A stretch of DNA of 64,000 nucleotides from the NCBI GenBank assembly GCA_020632755.1, contig JACKEY010000012.1, positions 1 through 64,000 on the forward strand, given 5' to 3'. Both the position numbers and the translations under genes were made by a program. The notes beneath the pieces are model-generated. The model searched no databases, was not told the origin of the DNA, and saw only the letters and a list, made by a program, of their open reading frames with translations. The number at the start of each line of letters is the position of its first letter. Within the stretch, counting starts at the first letter, position 1. Of this stretch, positions 1 through 8,767 are shown piece after piece. This stretch comes from Alphaproteobacteria bacterium. Lineage in GTDB: Bacteria; Myxococcota_A; UBA796; UBA2385.

Positions 1-516
1 GAGCAGGGCGTCCGCAAGGCGATCACCTTCTTCCAGGCCGGCAAGGCCGACTACGCTGCCGGGCAGGTCATCCGGGCGAGCAGCTCCCTGGCGCTCGCGG
101 TCGAGTTCGACCCCAGCAACGACGAGTACCGCGAGCTCTACGAGAAGGTGAAGGACGAGGCCCGCGTCGCCCGCATCGGCATGCTCATCGTCCAGGGCGA
201 ACAAGCCGAGAGCTACCAGCAGCTCAAGCAGGCCATCCACGCCTACCGCCAGGCCCTCGAGCTCGACCCCGACGAAGGCAAGGTCTTCTACCGCCTGGCC
301 CGCCTGGTCCGCCTCGACGAGAACGACGACCGCGAGGCCCTCAACCTGCTGCGCCAGGCCGTGCTCCGGTCGCCGGGGGTCGCCGACTACCGGCTCGCCC
401 TCGGAGAGCTCTACAAGGAGCTCGGCATGCGTCTGAACGCCAAGCGCGAGTTCCAGACCATCCTGGACGCGGACAAGGGCCACGAAGCCGCCAAGGCCGC
501 CCTCAAGGAGCTCTGA
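1..516 (+). CDS. TPR-repeat protein, C-terminal part
   Basis: The frame is open from base 1, so the start lies outside the window; about 171 residues are visible before the TGA. The sequence is helical and repetitive, with tetratricopeptide signatures such as AIHAYRQALELDPDEGKVFYRLA and ALNLLRQAVLRSPG, followed by LALGELYKELGMRLNAKREF. TPR arrays are protein-protein interaction scaffolds. This one ends with an alpha-helical KEL tail and shows no membrane segment. purA starts 51 bp downstream on the same strand, so co-transcription is possible. I cannot tell what domain lies upstream. A J-domain or PilZ/DUF4388-type module would be common in myxobacteria, but nothing in the window shows it. 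Confidence 0.8.
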   Translation, partial: EQGVRKAITFFQAGKADYAAGQVIRASSSLALAVEFDPSNDEYRELYEKVKDEARVARIGMLIVQGEQAESYQQLKQAIHAYRQALELDPDEGKVFYRLARLVRLDENDDREALNLLRQAVLRSPGVADYRLALGELYKELGMRLNAKREFQTILDADKGHEAAKAALKEL

Positions 517-567
517 CCGGCGCGCCCGGCCCCGGCGGCTTAGAGGGCCGACCACCCGCGCCGGAGT

Positions 568-1878
568 GTGTGCATGGGTTCCGAGAAGCTGCCCCGCAAC
601 GTCATCATCACCGGGCTCCAGTGGGGCGACGAGGGCAAGGGCAAGGTGGTCGACCTGCTCGCCCGGAAGAGCCAGCACGTCGTGCGCTTCCAGGGCGGAA
701 ACAACGCCGGCCACACGCTGGTGGTCGCGGGCCAGCAGAGCATCCTGCACGTCGTGCCCAGCGGCATCCTGCACCCGGGCACCACCTGCGTCGTCGGCAA
801 CGGCGTCGTCGTCGACCCCGAGGTCCTCTGCCAGGAGCTGCGGGCCCTCGAAGCCAAGGGCGTCGATCTGTCCGGCGACCGGCTGATCATCAGCGAGCAG
901 GCCCACGTCATCCTGCCCTACCACCGGACCCTGGACGACTGCCGCGAGACCGCCCTCGGCGGCAAGAAGATCGGCACGACCAAGAAGGGCATCGGCCCCA
1001 CCTACGAAGACAAGGTGGCCCGGCGCGGCGTCCGGGTCGGTGACCTGCTGGACGAAGACGCCCTGCGCAACCGGCTCCTCGCCGTGCTGCCCGAGAAGAA
1101 CCGCATCCTGACCGAGTGGTACGGCGACGCCGCCCACACCGTCGAAGAGCTCCTGGCCTGGGCCCGGCCCCTCGCCGAGCGCCTGCGCCCGCACGTCCGC
1201 GACACCGTCGCCTGGCTGCACCGCGCCAACCGCGCCGGCGACCGCATCCTGTTCGAAGGCGCCCAGGGCACCTTCCTCGACGTGGACCACGGCACCTACC
1301 CCTTCGTCACCAGCTCCAACACCGTCGCCGGCCAGGCCTGCGCGGGGACCGGGGTCGGCCCCACCGACATCCACGCCATCGTCGGCATCGCCAAGGCCTA
1401 CACCACCCGAGTGGGCGCCGGGCCCTTCCCGACCGAGCTGGACGACGACCTCGGCGCCCGGATCCGAGAGATCGGCCACGAGTACGGTGCCACCACCGGC
1501 CGCCCCCGCCGCTGCGGCTGGTTCGACGCCGCCCTGGTTCGCCACGCCGTGCAGCTCAACGGCACGACCCACGTGGCGCTCACCAAGCTCGACGTGCTCT
1601 CGGGCCTCGAGTCCCTGCTCATCGCCCACGCCTACGACGGCCTGGACAGCGTGCCGAGCGGCGCCGAGGCCCTGGCCGCCGTGCGCCCCGTCTACGAAGA
1701 GGTCCCCGGCTGGACCGAGGACATCACCGGCTGCCGCAGCTACGACGAGCTGCCTGCCGCCTGCCGGGCCTACGTCGAGCGCATCGAGACGCTGATCGGC
1801 GTGCCGGTCGGGCTGGTCAGCGTCGGACCGGGGCGCGACGAGGTCATCCCCCGCTCGCCCCTGTTCGCCGACGACTGA
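568..1878 (+). CDS. purA: Adenylosuccinate synthetase
   Basis: Cytosolic purine-biosynthesis enzyme that joins IMP and aspartate using GTP to give adenylosuccinate, the first committed step to AMP. The 436 residues match the family length of about 430. Visible signatures are the GTP-binding loop GLQWGDEGKGK (residues 16-26), the switch segment IGTTKKGIGPTYEDK, TRVGAGPFPTEL, and GRPRRCGWFDA with LTKLDVL near the C-terminus. The start may be GTG 568 or ATG 574; the two differ by two residues, and neither has a strong Shine-Dalgarno sequence. The product is housekeeping and its context looks like core genome. No sign of transfer or damage. Confidence 0.97.
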   Translation: MCMGSEKLPRNVIITGLQWGDEGKGKVVDLLARKSQHVVRFQGGNNAGHTLVVAGQQSILHVVPSGILHPGTTCVVGNGVVVDPEVLCQELRALEAKGVDLSGDRLIISEQAHVILPYHRTLDDCRETALGGKKIGTTKKGIGPTYEDKVARRGVRVGDLLDEDALRNRLLAVLPEKNRILTEWYGDAAHTVEELLAWARPLAERLRPHVRDTVAWLHRANRAGDRILFEGAQGTFLDVDHGTYPFVTSSNTVAGQACAGTGVGPTDIHAIVGIAKAYTTRVGAGPFPTELDDDLGARIREIGHEYGATTGRPRRCGWFDAALVRHAVQLNGTTHVALTKLDVLSGLESLLIAHAYDGLDSVPSGAEALAAVRPVYEEVPGWTEDITGCRSYDELPAACRAYVERIETLIGVPVGLVSVGPGRDEVIPRSPLFADD

Positions 1879-1883
1879 GCCGG

Positions 1884-1907
1884 CGGGCGCTCAGCGAAGG
1901 GCGCCCG
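1884..1907. terminator. Short GC hairpin between convergent genes
   Basis: A 7-bp perfect stem (cgggcgc / gcgcccg) with a 10-nt loop lies between the convergent purA and globin-lipoprotein stop codons. There is no clear T-run on either side. A bidirectional terminator role is inferred from position. Confidence 0.3.
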
Positions 1908-1919
1908 GCAGCAGGTCGC

Positions 1920-2921
1920 TCAGCTGCACTCCTGCACGATGTCGTCGCGCATGCCGAGCAGCGCGAGCAGCAGCGTGTCGGCCAGGCCCGAGCCGTCCAG
2001 GCCCGACGAGTAGGGCACGCTCAGGTCGTCCAGCGCGACCAGCAGGTCTTCGACCAGGGCGTCGAAGTCGGCGTCGCTGATGCACATGCCCGAGTGGGCC
2101 GTGGCCATGTCCAGGCCGTCGTAGGTGCAGTAGCCACCGGTCGCCTCGCAGACCTGGTCGACCAGCTTCGCGTCCAGGGCCGCGATGTCGGTCGACGCGA
2201 AGAAGCCGTTGATGCGCGAGTCGGCGGCCACGTTGACCAGCATGCCGTCGATCACCGCGGACACGGCGGCGTGGCCGCCGAGCTGGTTGAAGTAGACCGT
2301 GTCGCCGGCGGCGTCGGTGACGATGTCGCCCTTCATGCCGGCCAGCGTCACGATCAGCGCGTCGGCAGGCAGACCCCCGTCGAAGGTGGGGGTGTAGTCG
2401 ACGCCCAGCGTGTCCAGCGAGGCCAGGAAGTCACCCACGAAGGCTTCCCACTGGTCGTCGGTGATCGCCATGGTGCTGTGCACCGTGGCCATGTCGCCGC
2501 CGCTGTAGGTGCAGCCGCCGCCGGTCGCCGCACAGATCTGGTCGTGCAGGCTGTTCTTCAGGGCATCGATGTCCGCGTCGGCGAACATCCAGTTGATCGA
2601 GGCGTCGGCCGCCACGTTGGCGATGGTGCCGTCGATCACCGCGCGCACGCCGGTCTCGCCGCCGAGCTGCTCGTAGATCGAGGCCGTCGTGCTGCCGTCG
2701 GTGTCCGTGTCCTCGTCGGTGTCGGTGCCGTCCGTGTCGGTGCCGTCCGTGTCCGTGTCCGTGCCGTCGGTGTCGGTGTCCGCGTCGGTGTCCGTGCCGT
2801 CGGTGTCGGTGTCCGCGTCGGTGTCCGTGCCGTCGGTGTCCGTGGCGTCGGTGCCGGTGTCGCCGTCCTTGTCGCCACAGGCGACCAGGAGGAGCGAGGA
2901 GAGGAGGAGGGTCGAGGTCAT
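1920..2921 (-). CDS. Lipoprotein with two tandem truncated-haemoglobin domains
   Basis: Starts with a lipoprotein signal peptide (hydrophobic core, lipobox LLVAC, Cys15). A low-complexity linker of Thr-Asp-Gly repeats spans about residues 16-76. Two homologous domains follow (about 82-200 and 210-330), each beginning YEQLGG or FNQLGG and carrying the truncated-globin pattern: VAADxxINxxF, LxDQxCxATGG, CTY.G.DMAT.H, and I.D..F/W.A.V.D.L..LD.L. The proximal haem-ligand His of group-1 truncated haemoglobins aligns with His148 and His276, so both haems could be bound. The distal B10 Tyr of mycobacterial HbN aligns with Ile and Leu here, which argues for altered ligand chemistry. The predicted location is membrane-anchored in the periplasm or at the cell surface, which is unusual for a globin. 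Haem binding is inferred. Confidence 0.82.
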   Translation of the reverse strand: MTSTLLLSSLLLVACGDKDGDTGTDATDTDGTDTDADTDTDGTDTDADTDTDGTDTDTDGTDTDGTDTDEDTDTDGSTTASIYEQLGGETGVRAVIDGTIANVAADASINWMFADADIDALKNSLHDQICAATGGGCTYSGGDMATVHSTMAITDDQWEAFVGDFLASLDTLGVDYTPTFDGGLPADALIVTLAGMKGDIVTDAAGDTVYFNQLGGHAAVSAVIDGMLVNVAADSRINGFFASTDIAALDAKLVDQVCEATGGYCTYDGLDMATAHSGMCISDADFDALVEDLLVALDDLSVPYSSGLDGSGLADTLLLALLGMRDDIVQECS

Positions 2922-3016
2922 GGGGACTCCTGAGGGGGAGGGCGCGGGGACGAGCGCCCTGTGAAACCAGGCAGAAACGCACTACGGTCTCCCCCATCCT
3001 GAACGATGGACGAACC

Positions 3017-4018
3017 ATGCACAAGGCTTTTCTCCTGTTTGCTGCCCTGGTGGCCTGTGGCTCCGGGACCCCGCCGCCTCCCCCCGCCGACGAGGCGACC
3101 GCGCCCCAGACAGCCTCGGCGCCGACCCTGGAGGTCCTGGGCTTCCACCTGGGTCAGGACCATGCCGAGGCCATCGACGCCCGGCTCGCGGCCCTCGGCG
3201 TGGCCTGCGACGGGGCTCCCGCTCCTGCCCGCGCGACCGTGCTCTACGACTGCCAGGGCGACCTCGACGAGAAGCTCCTGGCCGGGCGCAAGGTCCGCGG
3301 CACCTTCCACCGCCTCTTCCTGGCCCGCGCGGAAGACGGCGCCCTGCTCCACGTGAGCCTCACCCGCCGCCACTCCATCCCCGACGCCGTGGGCCAGGAC
3401 TACGACAGCACCGTGGCCCTCCTCACCGAGCGCCTCGGTCCCCCGACCGAAGCCAAGGCCTTCGACCCCGCCTACGCCGAGCGCCCCTTGTTCCGCGTCG
3501 CCACCGGCTGGCACTTCGACGACCTCGACGTCACGGTCACCGCCGCCCGCCTGGGCAACGACCACATCACCGTCGACGAGCAGTGGGTCCGCCCCGAGTC
3601 GGCCTCCATCCCCGAGCGCGAGGGCGTCTCCGGCCACATGGGCGCCGAGTCCCGCCGCTACGACGGCGAGGTCGGCGCCATCACCCGCGCACCGGGCGCC
3701 CTGCCGATCGCCGACATCCATGCCCGTCGCAGCGTCCTCGACGGCCAGTCCGTCCGCGTCACCGGCCGGGTGGTCAAGGCCAGCTACGGCATCTTCGGCA
3801 AGAACTGGTACCACCTCGCCGACGGCACCGGCACGAGCGAGGCCGAAGACGACGACCTCACCGTCACCACCTCCGGCGACCTGCGCGTCGAGGTCGGCCA
3901 GGTCGCCAGCTTCGACGGTGTCCTCGTGAAGGACCGCAACTTCGGCTTCGGCTACCGCTACGCCGCCATCATCGAGCAGGCCGTGCCCGTCGCCGACCCC
4001 GCCACGCCCTCGCCCTGA
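3017..4018 (+). CDS. Lipoprotein with C-terminal OB-fold-like domain
   Basis: The 333-residue protein begins with a lipoprotein signal (MHKAFLLFAALVAC, Cys14), then a Pro-rich stretch. The middle (about 35-200) is unrecognised, with DYDSTVALLTERLG resembling small periplasmic modules that bind or measure ligands. The last 95 residues contain GQSVRVTGRVVKAS, GKNWYHLADGTG, LTVTT, VGQVASFDGVL and FGFGYRYAAIIE. This is a pattern seen in exported OB-fold proteins often annotated as nucleotide- or DNA-binding. It is divergently transcribed from the globin lipoprotein across about 95 bp, which must hold both promoters. Function unknown; OB-fold assignment is moderately sure. Confidence 0.75.
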   Translation: MHKAFLLFAALVACGSGTPPPPPADEATAPQTASAPTLEVLGFHLGQDHAEAIDARLAALGVACDGAPAPARATVLYDCQGDLDEKLLAGRKVRGTFHRLFLARAEDGALLHVSLTRRHSIPDAVGQDYDSTVALLTERLGPPTEAKAFDPAYAERPLFRVATGWHFDDLDVTVTAARLGNDHITVDEQWVRPESASIPEREGVSGHMGAESRRYDGEVGAITRAPGALPIADIHARRSVLDGQSVRVTGRVVKASYGIFGKNWYHLADGTGTSEAEDDDLTVTTSGDLRVEVGQVASFDGVLVKDRNFGFGYRYAAIIEQAVPVADPATPSP

Positions 4019-4080
4019 TCGCCACGCTCCCCCCGAGGCGTTGCCCCCGCCGACGCCCCCCGTTAAGCGTCGCCTGCTGA

Positions 4081-4153
4081 GGGTCGCTAGCTCAGCTGGT
4101 AGAGCACCGGACTTTTAATCCGAGGGTCACAGGTTCGAGCCCTGTGCGACCCA
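4081..4153 (+). tRNA. tRNA-Lys (anticodon TTT)
   Basis: Complete cloverleaf: acceptor gggtcgc/gcgaccc, D-arm with ctcagctggtagag, anticodon loop cttttaa with TTT, T-loop ttcgagc, discriminator A. CCA is not encoded. The outermost anticodon-stem pair (27-43) is a C-A mismatch; all other stem pairs are intact. Confidence 0.96.
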
Positions 4154-4177
4154 CCCCTGGCGACCTGGCAGCGCTCA

Positions 4178-4252
4178 CACCCCTTCGTCTAGTGGTTAGG
4201 ACACCGGGTTTTCATCCCGGCAACACGGGTTCGATTCCCGTAGGGGTGACCA
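4178..4252 (+). tRNA. tRNA-Glu (anticodon TTC)
   Basis: Complete cloverleaf: acceptor cacccct/aggggtg, anticodon stem ccggg/cccgg around loop ttttcat with TTC, T-loop ttcgatt, discriminator A at 4249. CCA is encoded at 4250-4252. It lies 24 nt after tRNA-Lys, so the two are probably one transcript. IS and phage-like genes begin immediately downstream. Confidence 0.96.
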
Positions 4253-4263
4253 CATCGACATCA

Positions 4264-4292
4264 GGCCCGCGGGAACGACGTTCCCGCGGGCC
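4264..4292 (+). terminator. Strong hairpin terminator after the tRNA pair
   Basis: A perfect 14-bp inverted repeat (ggcccgcgggaacg / cgttcccgcgggcc) separated by a single base, so a hairpin of about 12 bp with a tetraloop-like top. It is followed by ttcgtcgttcc. Position 12 bp after the encoded CCA makes it the likely rho-independent terminator of the tRNA operon. Confidence 0.8.
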
Positions 4293-4417
4293 TTCGTCGT
4301 TCCCGCTGTCCGGCTGAATCGGGCAGATTCGGACCGATTCCGATGGGGTTTGTGCCCTCGGTGTGCCCCGCTGGGCACAAGGGACCACACCCAGGCCAGC
4401 GCCCGTCGGAGGGGGCC

Positions 4418-6982
4418 ATGACCCCCGCCGCGCGGCGCGCGAGCACCCCGCGCTTCCGGCGGGAACCGGACGACCTGGCGCTGCTGCTGGCGCGGATGGA
4501 CCCGCCCAAGGCCGTCCTGCGGGTGTGGCCCCGAATCGCGAGTGGACTCCTCGGCCCCGAGCCCAAGGCCTGCGAGCGGGGCACCGCGCTCACACTCCGC
4601 ATGCTCGCCGGCTGGGCCGGCGTGAGCCCGACCACCGCACACAAGGCCACTCGCTGGCTGGTGGAGCGAGGCGTCTTGGTCGAGCGGCCCGGTAGGCGGC
4701 CCCGGCAACCGCAGCGGTACGCCCTCGGCCACCCTGACGGCTGGGACTTCCCAGGTGTTCGCCCCACCCAACAGCTGGACCGCCTCCGCGAGCGGCTACC
4801 GCCCCGACTGATTGCCGGCTGGCCAAAGCCGCTGTTCGTGTTCGCCCCGACTCCTCCACAGGATGTCCCCAGCAGGGCGGCGGGTGATCCCCCCGGGAGG
4901 AACGCTCACGCGCGAGCGTCTCTCCCGAAGGGAAAAGATGATCCTTCATTGCGCTCCCGACGGCAGTCCTGGGACCCCGCCTTGAGCTTCATGCACCAGA
5001 ACGGCAAGAAGCGCTGCCTGCACGAGATCGCCGCCGAATGGCTCGAAGGGCAGCTGGGCAGCCTGGAGCACCTGCCCAGCCTGGACCTGGCGGAGGTTCC
5101 GCTTCACGTGGTCCGCAGCATCGAAGCCCAGCTGGCGAGGACGGGGAACAGGTTTCCGCCAGCTCACATCAGGCGTGCCGTCGTCTTCGCGATCGACCTG
5201 GAGCACCAGCGGCAGCGGGAAGCAGCTCATGAGGCAGAGTTGGCTTGCGTGGCAGCAATGGAGTCCCGTCGACAACTGGGAGAAGCACTCCTTGCGCAGT
5301 GGCCGCAGCTCAGTCAGGCGGCCACAGCCGCAGGGGTGCCCGCCGACGATGCAAGCCGCGCCATTCAACAGGTACAGGCGGGCCTCCTGGGCGAGGTCGA
5401 TCTCTGCGCCGTGTTCGTCGAGCAGCTTCGGGAGAGCATCAAGCAGGTGAAGCGCGCCCAGCACTCGGCGGACCGAAAGCGGCTCCAGGCGAACATTCAC
5501 CCACTTCCAACGGCGGCTGCTTCACATGTGACCCAGCCGCCTGCGACCCCGCCGCCGCCTGCTCCCGTGGTGAAACCCCAGGCCTCTGAGGTGAACTTCT
5601 CGAGCCCGACCGGCAGGCCGCTGAGCCTGTTCAGCTTCCAGCGCTCCCAGGCCGCTCTTCGCAAGACCCAACAGGACCTGCTGCTGGAGGCCCGCGAGCT
5701 GCTCGAGCGCCTCGACAACGCGCCCGACTTGGAGCACCAAATCTCGAGCCGCTTCGACGGCCCGCTGGCAGCCGTTCGCATCGAAGCAGTGGCACGGCTG
5801 CGGAAGCAGGTCGCACGAGCCCGCGCGACGAGCAACTGCATCGCATCGGTCCGCCGAGTCCTCTCGGAGTTGCCCACGTGCAGCACGCCAGCAGTCCCGC
5901 CTGCCCCATTGCCCTCCGCCCTATCCCTCGGGGGTGGAGAGTCCGCCGCGTCATCGCGGGAACGTCCATCTGGCCGGGGGAAGCCACACGCCGACGCCAG
6001 CGCCAAGCCACCGGCGACGGCAGGACCGTCGGCATCGCCATGCTCGTCGGTCCCAACCCCTCGGAAGCCCTCTGGCAGCGCCACGCCGAGGAAGCGGCCG
6101 GCCAACGCCCGGGAAACGACTGAACGAAGGACACCGATGGGCGCGAACCCGCTTGTGAGGTCCCGCCAAGCCGCCGTGGCCCCCTGGAACCTGCCCTTCC
6201 AGCCCGGGCCCGTGTGGGCACCACGGCTGCCGAAGTGGTGGACATGGGCCAGCGTCAGCAGCTGTCCCGGCCATGACCAGCGATCCGGTGCTCAGGCTTT
6301 GCGTACGCCACCCGAGTTGGCTCCGCGACGCGCCATGACTCCAGCGGTCGTACCGCCCATCACTGCCCCGCCGGCGCCAACCACAGCGGTGGTTCCGGCA
6401 ATGGTCCCCGTGATCGCGGCGGTGGACGCGCTCGTCAACGCCGCGCCGCTCAGCGTGCTGATGGCGGTCCCGGTGCCAGCGGCGCCGAGCAGGCCAGCGG
6501 CGCCCAGGGCCGGCAGCAGGACGGGTGCTGCGACCACCGCGACAACGCCGCCGGCCACCGCGCCCAAACCAATCCAGAGTCCCGTCTTCAGCTTCATCGA
6601 ATGCCTCCGTCCGGCGGCGCTTTTGCGTTTCTGCCTAGCGCGGATCCGTCACCAACTCGACTATCCGAGGGGCAAGAACCGCTGTAAGTGGACGTTGCTG
6701 CGCGGAAAACCCCCTCAGCAAGAGAGGGCCCTTGCGAACACGCTGTATCGACCTTGGCCTGGGATTCCAAGGCGTCGGACGGAGGAAGTTGGAGGGCCGC
6801 TTCGACGGTGGCCAGATCACGTCGGATTGCGGGCTGATCCTGGCCCGCGAGGTTTCCGAAGGGTTGGGCCTCTTCGACCGCCTGGCTGCATGCTTCCGGG
6901 ACCACCGCGACCCTCGTCGCGTCCAGCACAGCGTCGGCGAGATGCTGGGCCAGCGCATCCTCGGCCTTGTCGCCGGGTATGA
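4418..6982 (+). CDS. Winged-helix DNA-binding protein with long Pro-rich/helical tail (C-terminus uncertain)
   Basis: ATG 4418 has a strong GGAGG five bases upstream, so I prefer it to ATG 4343 in the same frame. Residues about 50-105 read as a winged helix-turn-helix (LTLRMLAGWAGVSPTTAHKA, then a basic wing RPGRRPRQPQRYAL), as in plasmid or element replication and regulatory proteins. A central helical, charged region and Pro-rich linkers follow. The frame stays open to 6982, inside the IS1380 gene, and covers a convincing minus-strand gene at 6292-6597. I therefore trust coding only to about 5900-6120. A second frame ending at 6123 looks protein-like after about 5920, suggesting a frameshift. 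Position just after two tRNAs suggests a gene of an integrated element. Function not known. Confidence 0.55.
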   Translation: MTPAARRASTPRFRREPDDLALLLARMDPPKAVLRVWPRIASGLLGPEPKACERGTALTLRMLAGWAGVSPTTAHKATRWLVERGVLVERPGRRPRQPQRYALGHPDGWDFPGVRPTQQLDRLRERLPPRLIAGWPKPLFVFAPTPPQDVPSRAAGDPPGRNAHARASLPKGKDDPSLRSRRQSWDPALSFMHQNGKKRCLHEIAAEWLEGQLGSLEHLPSLDLAEVPLHVVRSIEAQLARTGNRFPPAHIRRAVVFAIDLEHQRQREAAHEAELACVAAMESRRQLGEALLAQWPQLSQAATAAGVPADDASRAIQQVQAGLLGEVDLCAVFVEQLRESIKQVKRAQHSADRKRLQANIHPLPTAAASHVTQPPATPPPPAPVVKPQASEVNFSSPTGRPLSLFSFQRSQAALRKTQQDLLLEARELLERLDNAPDLEHQISSRFDGPLAAVRIEAVARLRKQVARARATSNCIASVRRVLSELPTCSTPAVPPAPLPSALSLGGGESAASSRERPSGRGKPHADASAKPPATAGPSASPCSSVPTPRKPSGSATPRKRPANARETTERRTPMGANPLVRSRQAAVAPWNLPFQPGPVWAPRLPKWWTWASVSSCPGHDQRSGAQALRTPPELAPRRAMTPAVVPPITAPPAPTTAVVPAMVPVIAAVDALVNAAPLSVLMAVPVPAAPSRPAAPRAGSRTGAATTATTPPATAPKPIQSPVFSFIECLRPAALLRFCLARIRHQLDYPRGKNRCKWTLLRGKPPQQERALANTLYRPWPGIPRRRTEEVGGPLRRWPDHVGLRADPGPRGFRRVGPLRPPGCMLPGPPRPSSRPAQRRRDAGPAHPRPCRRV
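6292..6597 (-). CDS. Small glycine-zipper membrane protein
   Basis: 101 residues with a perfect GGAGG six bases before the ATG and high third-position GC. Nearly the whole protein is hydrophobic Gly/Ala/Val/Thr: LWIGLGAVAGGVVAVVAAPV, then GLLGAAGTGTAISTLSGAAL, SASTAAITGTIAG and GAGGAVMGG, ending in a basic tail. The GTAIS.LSGAA segment resembles glycine-zipper membrane modules found in several bacterial effector-like and IFI6/IFI27-like proteins. Membrane insertion is likely; any pore or toxin role is speculation. It lies inside the opposite-strand open frame of the winged-helix gene, which cannot also be coding here. Confidence 0.6.
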   Translation of the reverse strand: MKLKTGLWIGLGAVAGGVVAVVAAPVLLPALGAAGLLGAAGTGTAISTLSGAALTSASTAAITGTIAGTTAVVGAGGAVMGGTTAGVMARRGANSGGVRKA

Positions 6983-8108
6983 GGACCTCAACGACCACGA
7001 CACGCTGCGTGACGACCCCCTGCTCCCGGTGCCGACGGGGAAGGCCGAAGAGGGCGAGTCGGGCTCGTCGTCGGCGACGCTGAACCGCCTGGAGCACGGG
7101 TCGGCGGCGAAGGGTGGCGGGCACCGCTACCACCGGATCGAGCCGGTGGGCGAGCGCATCGCAGACCTGTTCATCGAGCTCGGCCTCGAGCGCTTCGAAC
7201 AGGCTCCGCGGCGCATCATCCTCGATGCCGACGCCACCGATGCGCGCATCCACGGCAGCCAGGAAGGTCGGTTCTTCCACGGGTACTACCGGTCCTACTG
7301 CTACCTGCCGCTGTACGTGTTCTGGGACGACTTCCCGCTCGTCGCCAAGCTGCGGCGGTCCAACATCGACGGCTGCTCGGGCATCACCGACGAGATCGCC
7401 GGCCTCGTCGATGCCATCCGCAACAAGTGGCCCGACGTGGACATCTGGGTCCGAGGAGACTCCGGAATTGCCCGCGATGAGCTGATGGCTTGGTGCGAGG
7501 AGCACGGTGTGAACTACGTCCTCGGCCTCGCGAAGAACGGTCGCCTGCATGCCGAGATTGTGCCCAAGCTGGAGCTGACCGAGGTGGTCTGCGAGCTGAC
7601 GGGCGCGCCTGCCCGCATGTTCAAGGAGCTGCGGTACCGAACCCTCGACAGCTGGAGCCGTGAGCGCCGGGTCGTGGCGAAGGCCGAGCACTTGCCCGGC
7701 AAGGCCAACCCGCGCTTCGTCGTGACCTCGCTGTCTGCTGGCGACGTCGACGCCCGCACCGTCTACGAGGACCTGTACGCCGCGCGTGGGGACATGGAGA
7801 ACCGCATCAAGGAGCAGCAGCTCGACATGTTCGCCGACCGGGTCAGCGCGGCGACCATGTCCGCCAACCAGCTTCGCATATGGTTCTCAACCTTCGCCTA
7901 CCTGCTGATGGCCGAGCTGCACCGCATCGGCCTGGTCGGCACCAACCTCGCCGCCGCACAGGCTGGGACCATCCGCGTTCGCCTGCTCAAGATCGGCGCC
8001 CAGGTCCGCTGGAGCGTGCACCGGGTCTACATCGCCTTCAGCTGTGCATTCCCGCGCCAGACAGTCTTCCGCACCGCCCTGCGGAACATCGAGGCCGCGT
8101 TCCTCTGA
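6732..8108 (+). CDS. IS1380-family transposase
   Basis: 458 residues from a TTG start preceded by agagagg. The N-terminal pattern (GQITSDCGLILAREVSEGLGL...RLAACFRDHRDPRRVQHS) and GYEDLNDHDTLRDDP are typical of IS1380 transposases. DDE-type acidic residues are visible in ILDADATDARIHG, VRGDSGIARDE and GDMENRIKEQ. The reading frame is intact and of normal family length, so the enzyme may be active. I could not identify the terminal inverted repeats by eye, so the element ends are left open. They should lie between about 6600-6731 and 8109-8560. It interrupts or abuts the preceding winged-helix open frame. Confidence 0.88.
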   Translation: MRTRCIDLGLGFQGVGRRKLEGRFDGGQITSDCGLILAREVSEGLGLFDRLAACFRDHRDPRRVQHSVGEMLGQRILGLVAGYEDLNDHDTLRDDPLLPVPTGKAEEGESGSSSATLNRLEHGSAAKGGGHRYHRIEPVGERIADLFIELGLERFEQAPRRIILDADATDARIHGSQEGRFFHGYYRSYCYLPLYVFWDDFPLVAKLRRSNIDGCSGITDEIAGLVDAIRNKWPDVDIWVRGDSGIARDELMAWCEEHGVNYVLGLAKNGRLHAEIVPKLELTEVVCELTGAPARMFKELRYRTLDSWSRERRVVAKAEHLPGKANPRFVVTSLSAGDVDARTVYEDLYAARGDMENRIKEQQLDMFADRVSAATMSANQLRIWFSTFAYLLMAELHRIGLVGTNLAAAQAGTIRVRLLKIGAQVRWSVHRVYIAFSCAFPRQTVFRTALRNIEAAFL

Positions 8109-8767
8109 CAACGCGGGGCCGGACGCTGAAGCCTCCGGTCCCACCTGACCACCGAGCGATCGGCGGGAGAAGCCGGCCGACGCAGTGGCAGACCTGCGCC
8201 TACTGGCTTGAACAGCAGGTGGTTCAGGTCCACGACGGCCGGATCACACTGGCGGCGGGCACTGCGGCAGTCCTTGTGAGCGATGCGGGCCATCGGAAGC
8301 CGCCGAGTAGTGCCCGGCACCTGGGGGGCACCTTCGGAGGACCCACGGTGAGCTGCCGCGTTGTAGGGGACATGCCGATACTGTCTCGTCGACCCACCTG
8401 TCGCCCGAATCAGCGCAACGCAGGCGCGAGCACGGATCCAGGCCCCGCCGTGCCGGGCGCCCTGCAGGCGAGGGTGAAAACGGCCACTGCCTCGCTGGCC
8501 ACGGTGACTCGGCCTGTCGCGTTCTTGGCGACGACATCATAGAACCAGAGCCTGTCTGTGTCGGCAGCAATTGGCTTCAGTCCACACCCTGGCGCGGTCG
8601 TGGAGGTCAGGACTCTCCTGCAGAAACCGATGTCGGTGCCGAGCAGTCCATCAGGCGGTCCCTGGCTCAGCTGGGATCGAACGGGGCGTTGCAGAGTGTG
8701 AACTGGGTGCCGTCGTCGGCGAGCGCGTCGGGACTTGTGGCCGACGGTGCTGGTTGTGCGACCCATC
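8109..8767. other. 660-bp region without a confident gene
   Basis: Follows the IS1380 transposase and probably includes the right end of that IS. On the minus strand, 8410-8766 encodes an open 118-residue frame (starting one base before the DUF4157 stop) whose second half reads like real protein (GRVTVASEAVAVF preceded by RLWFYDVVAKN). Near its 5' end a different frame also looks coding (PDALADDGTQFTLC), which suggests a frameshifted remnant of a gene once downstream of the DUF4157 gene. No function recognised. Confidence 0.3.

Noticed and set aside
2689..2880. Simple-sequence DNA (gtccgtgtcggt units) as a regulatory or phase-variable tract
   Set aside because: It encodes the Thr-Asp-Gly linker of the globin lipoprotein with varied codons; unit changes of 6 bp would not shift frame.
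1116..2933. Long plus-strand open frame across purA and the globin gene
   Set aside because: Arg/Pro-rich shadow frame of GC-rich coding DNA; it crosses two convincing genes.
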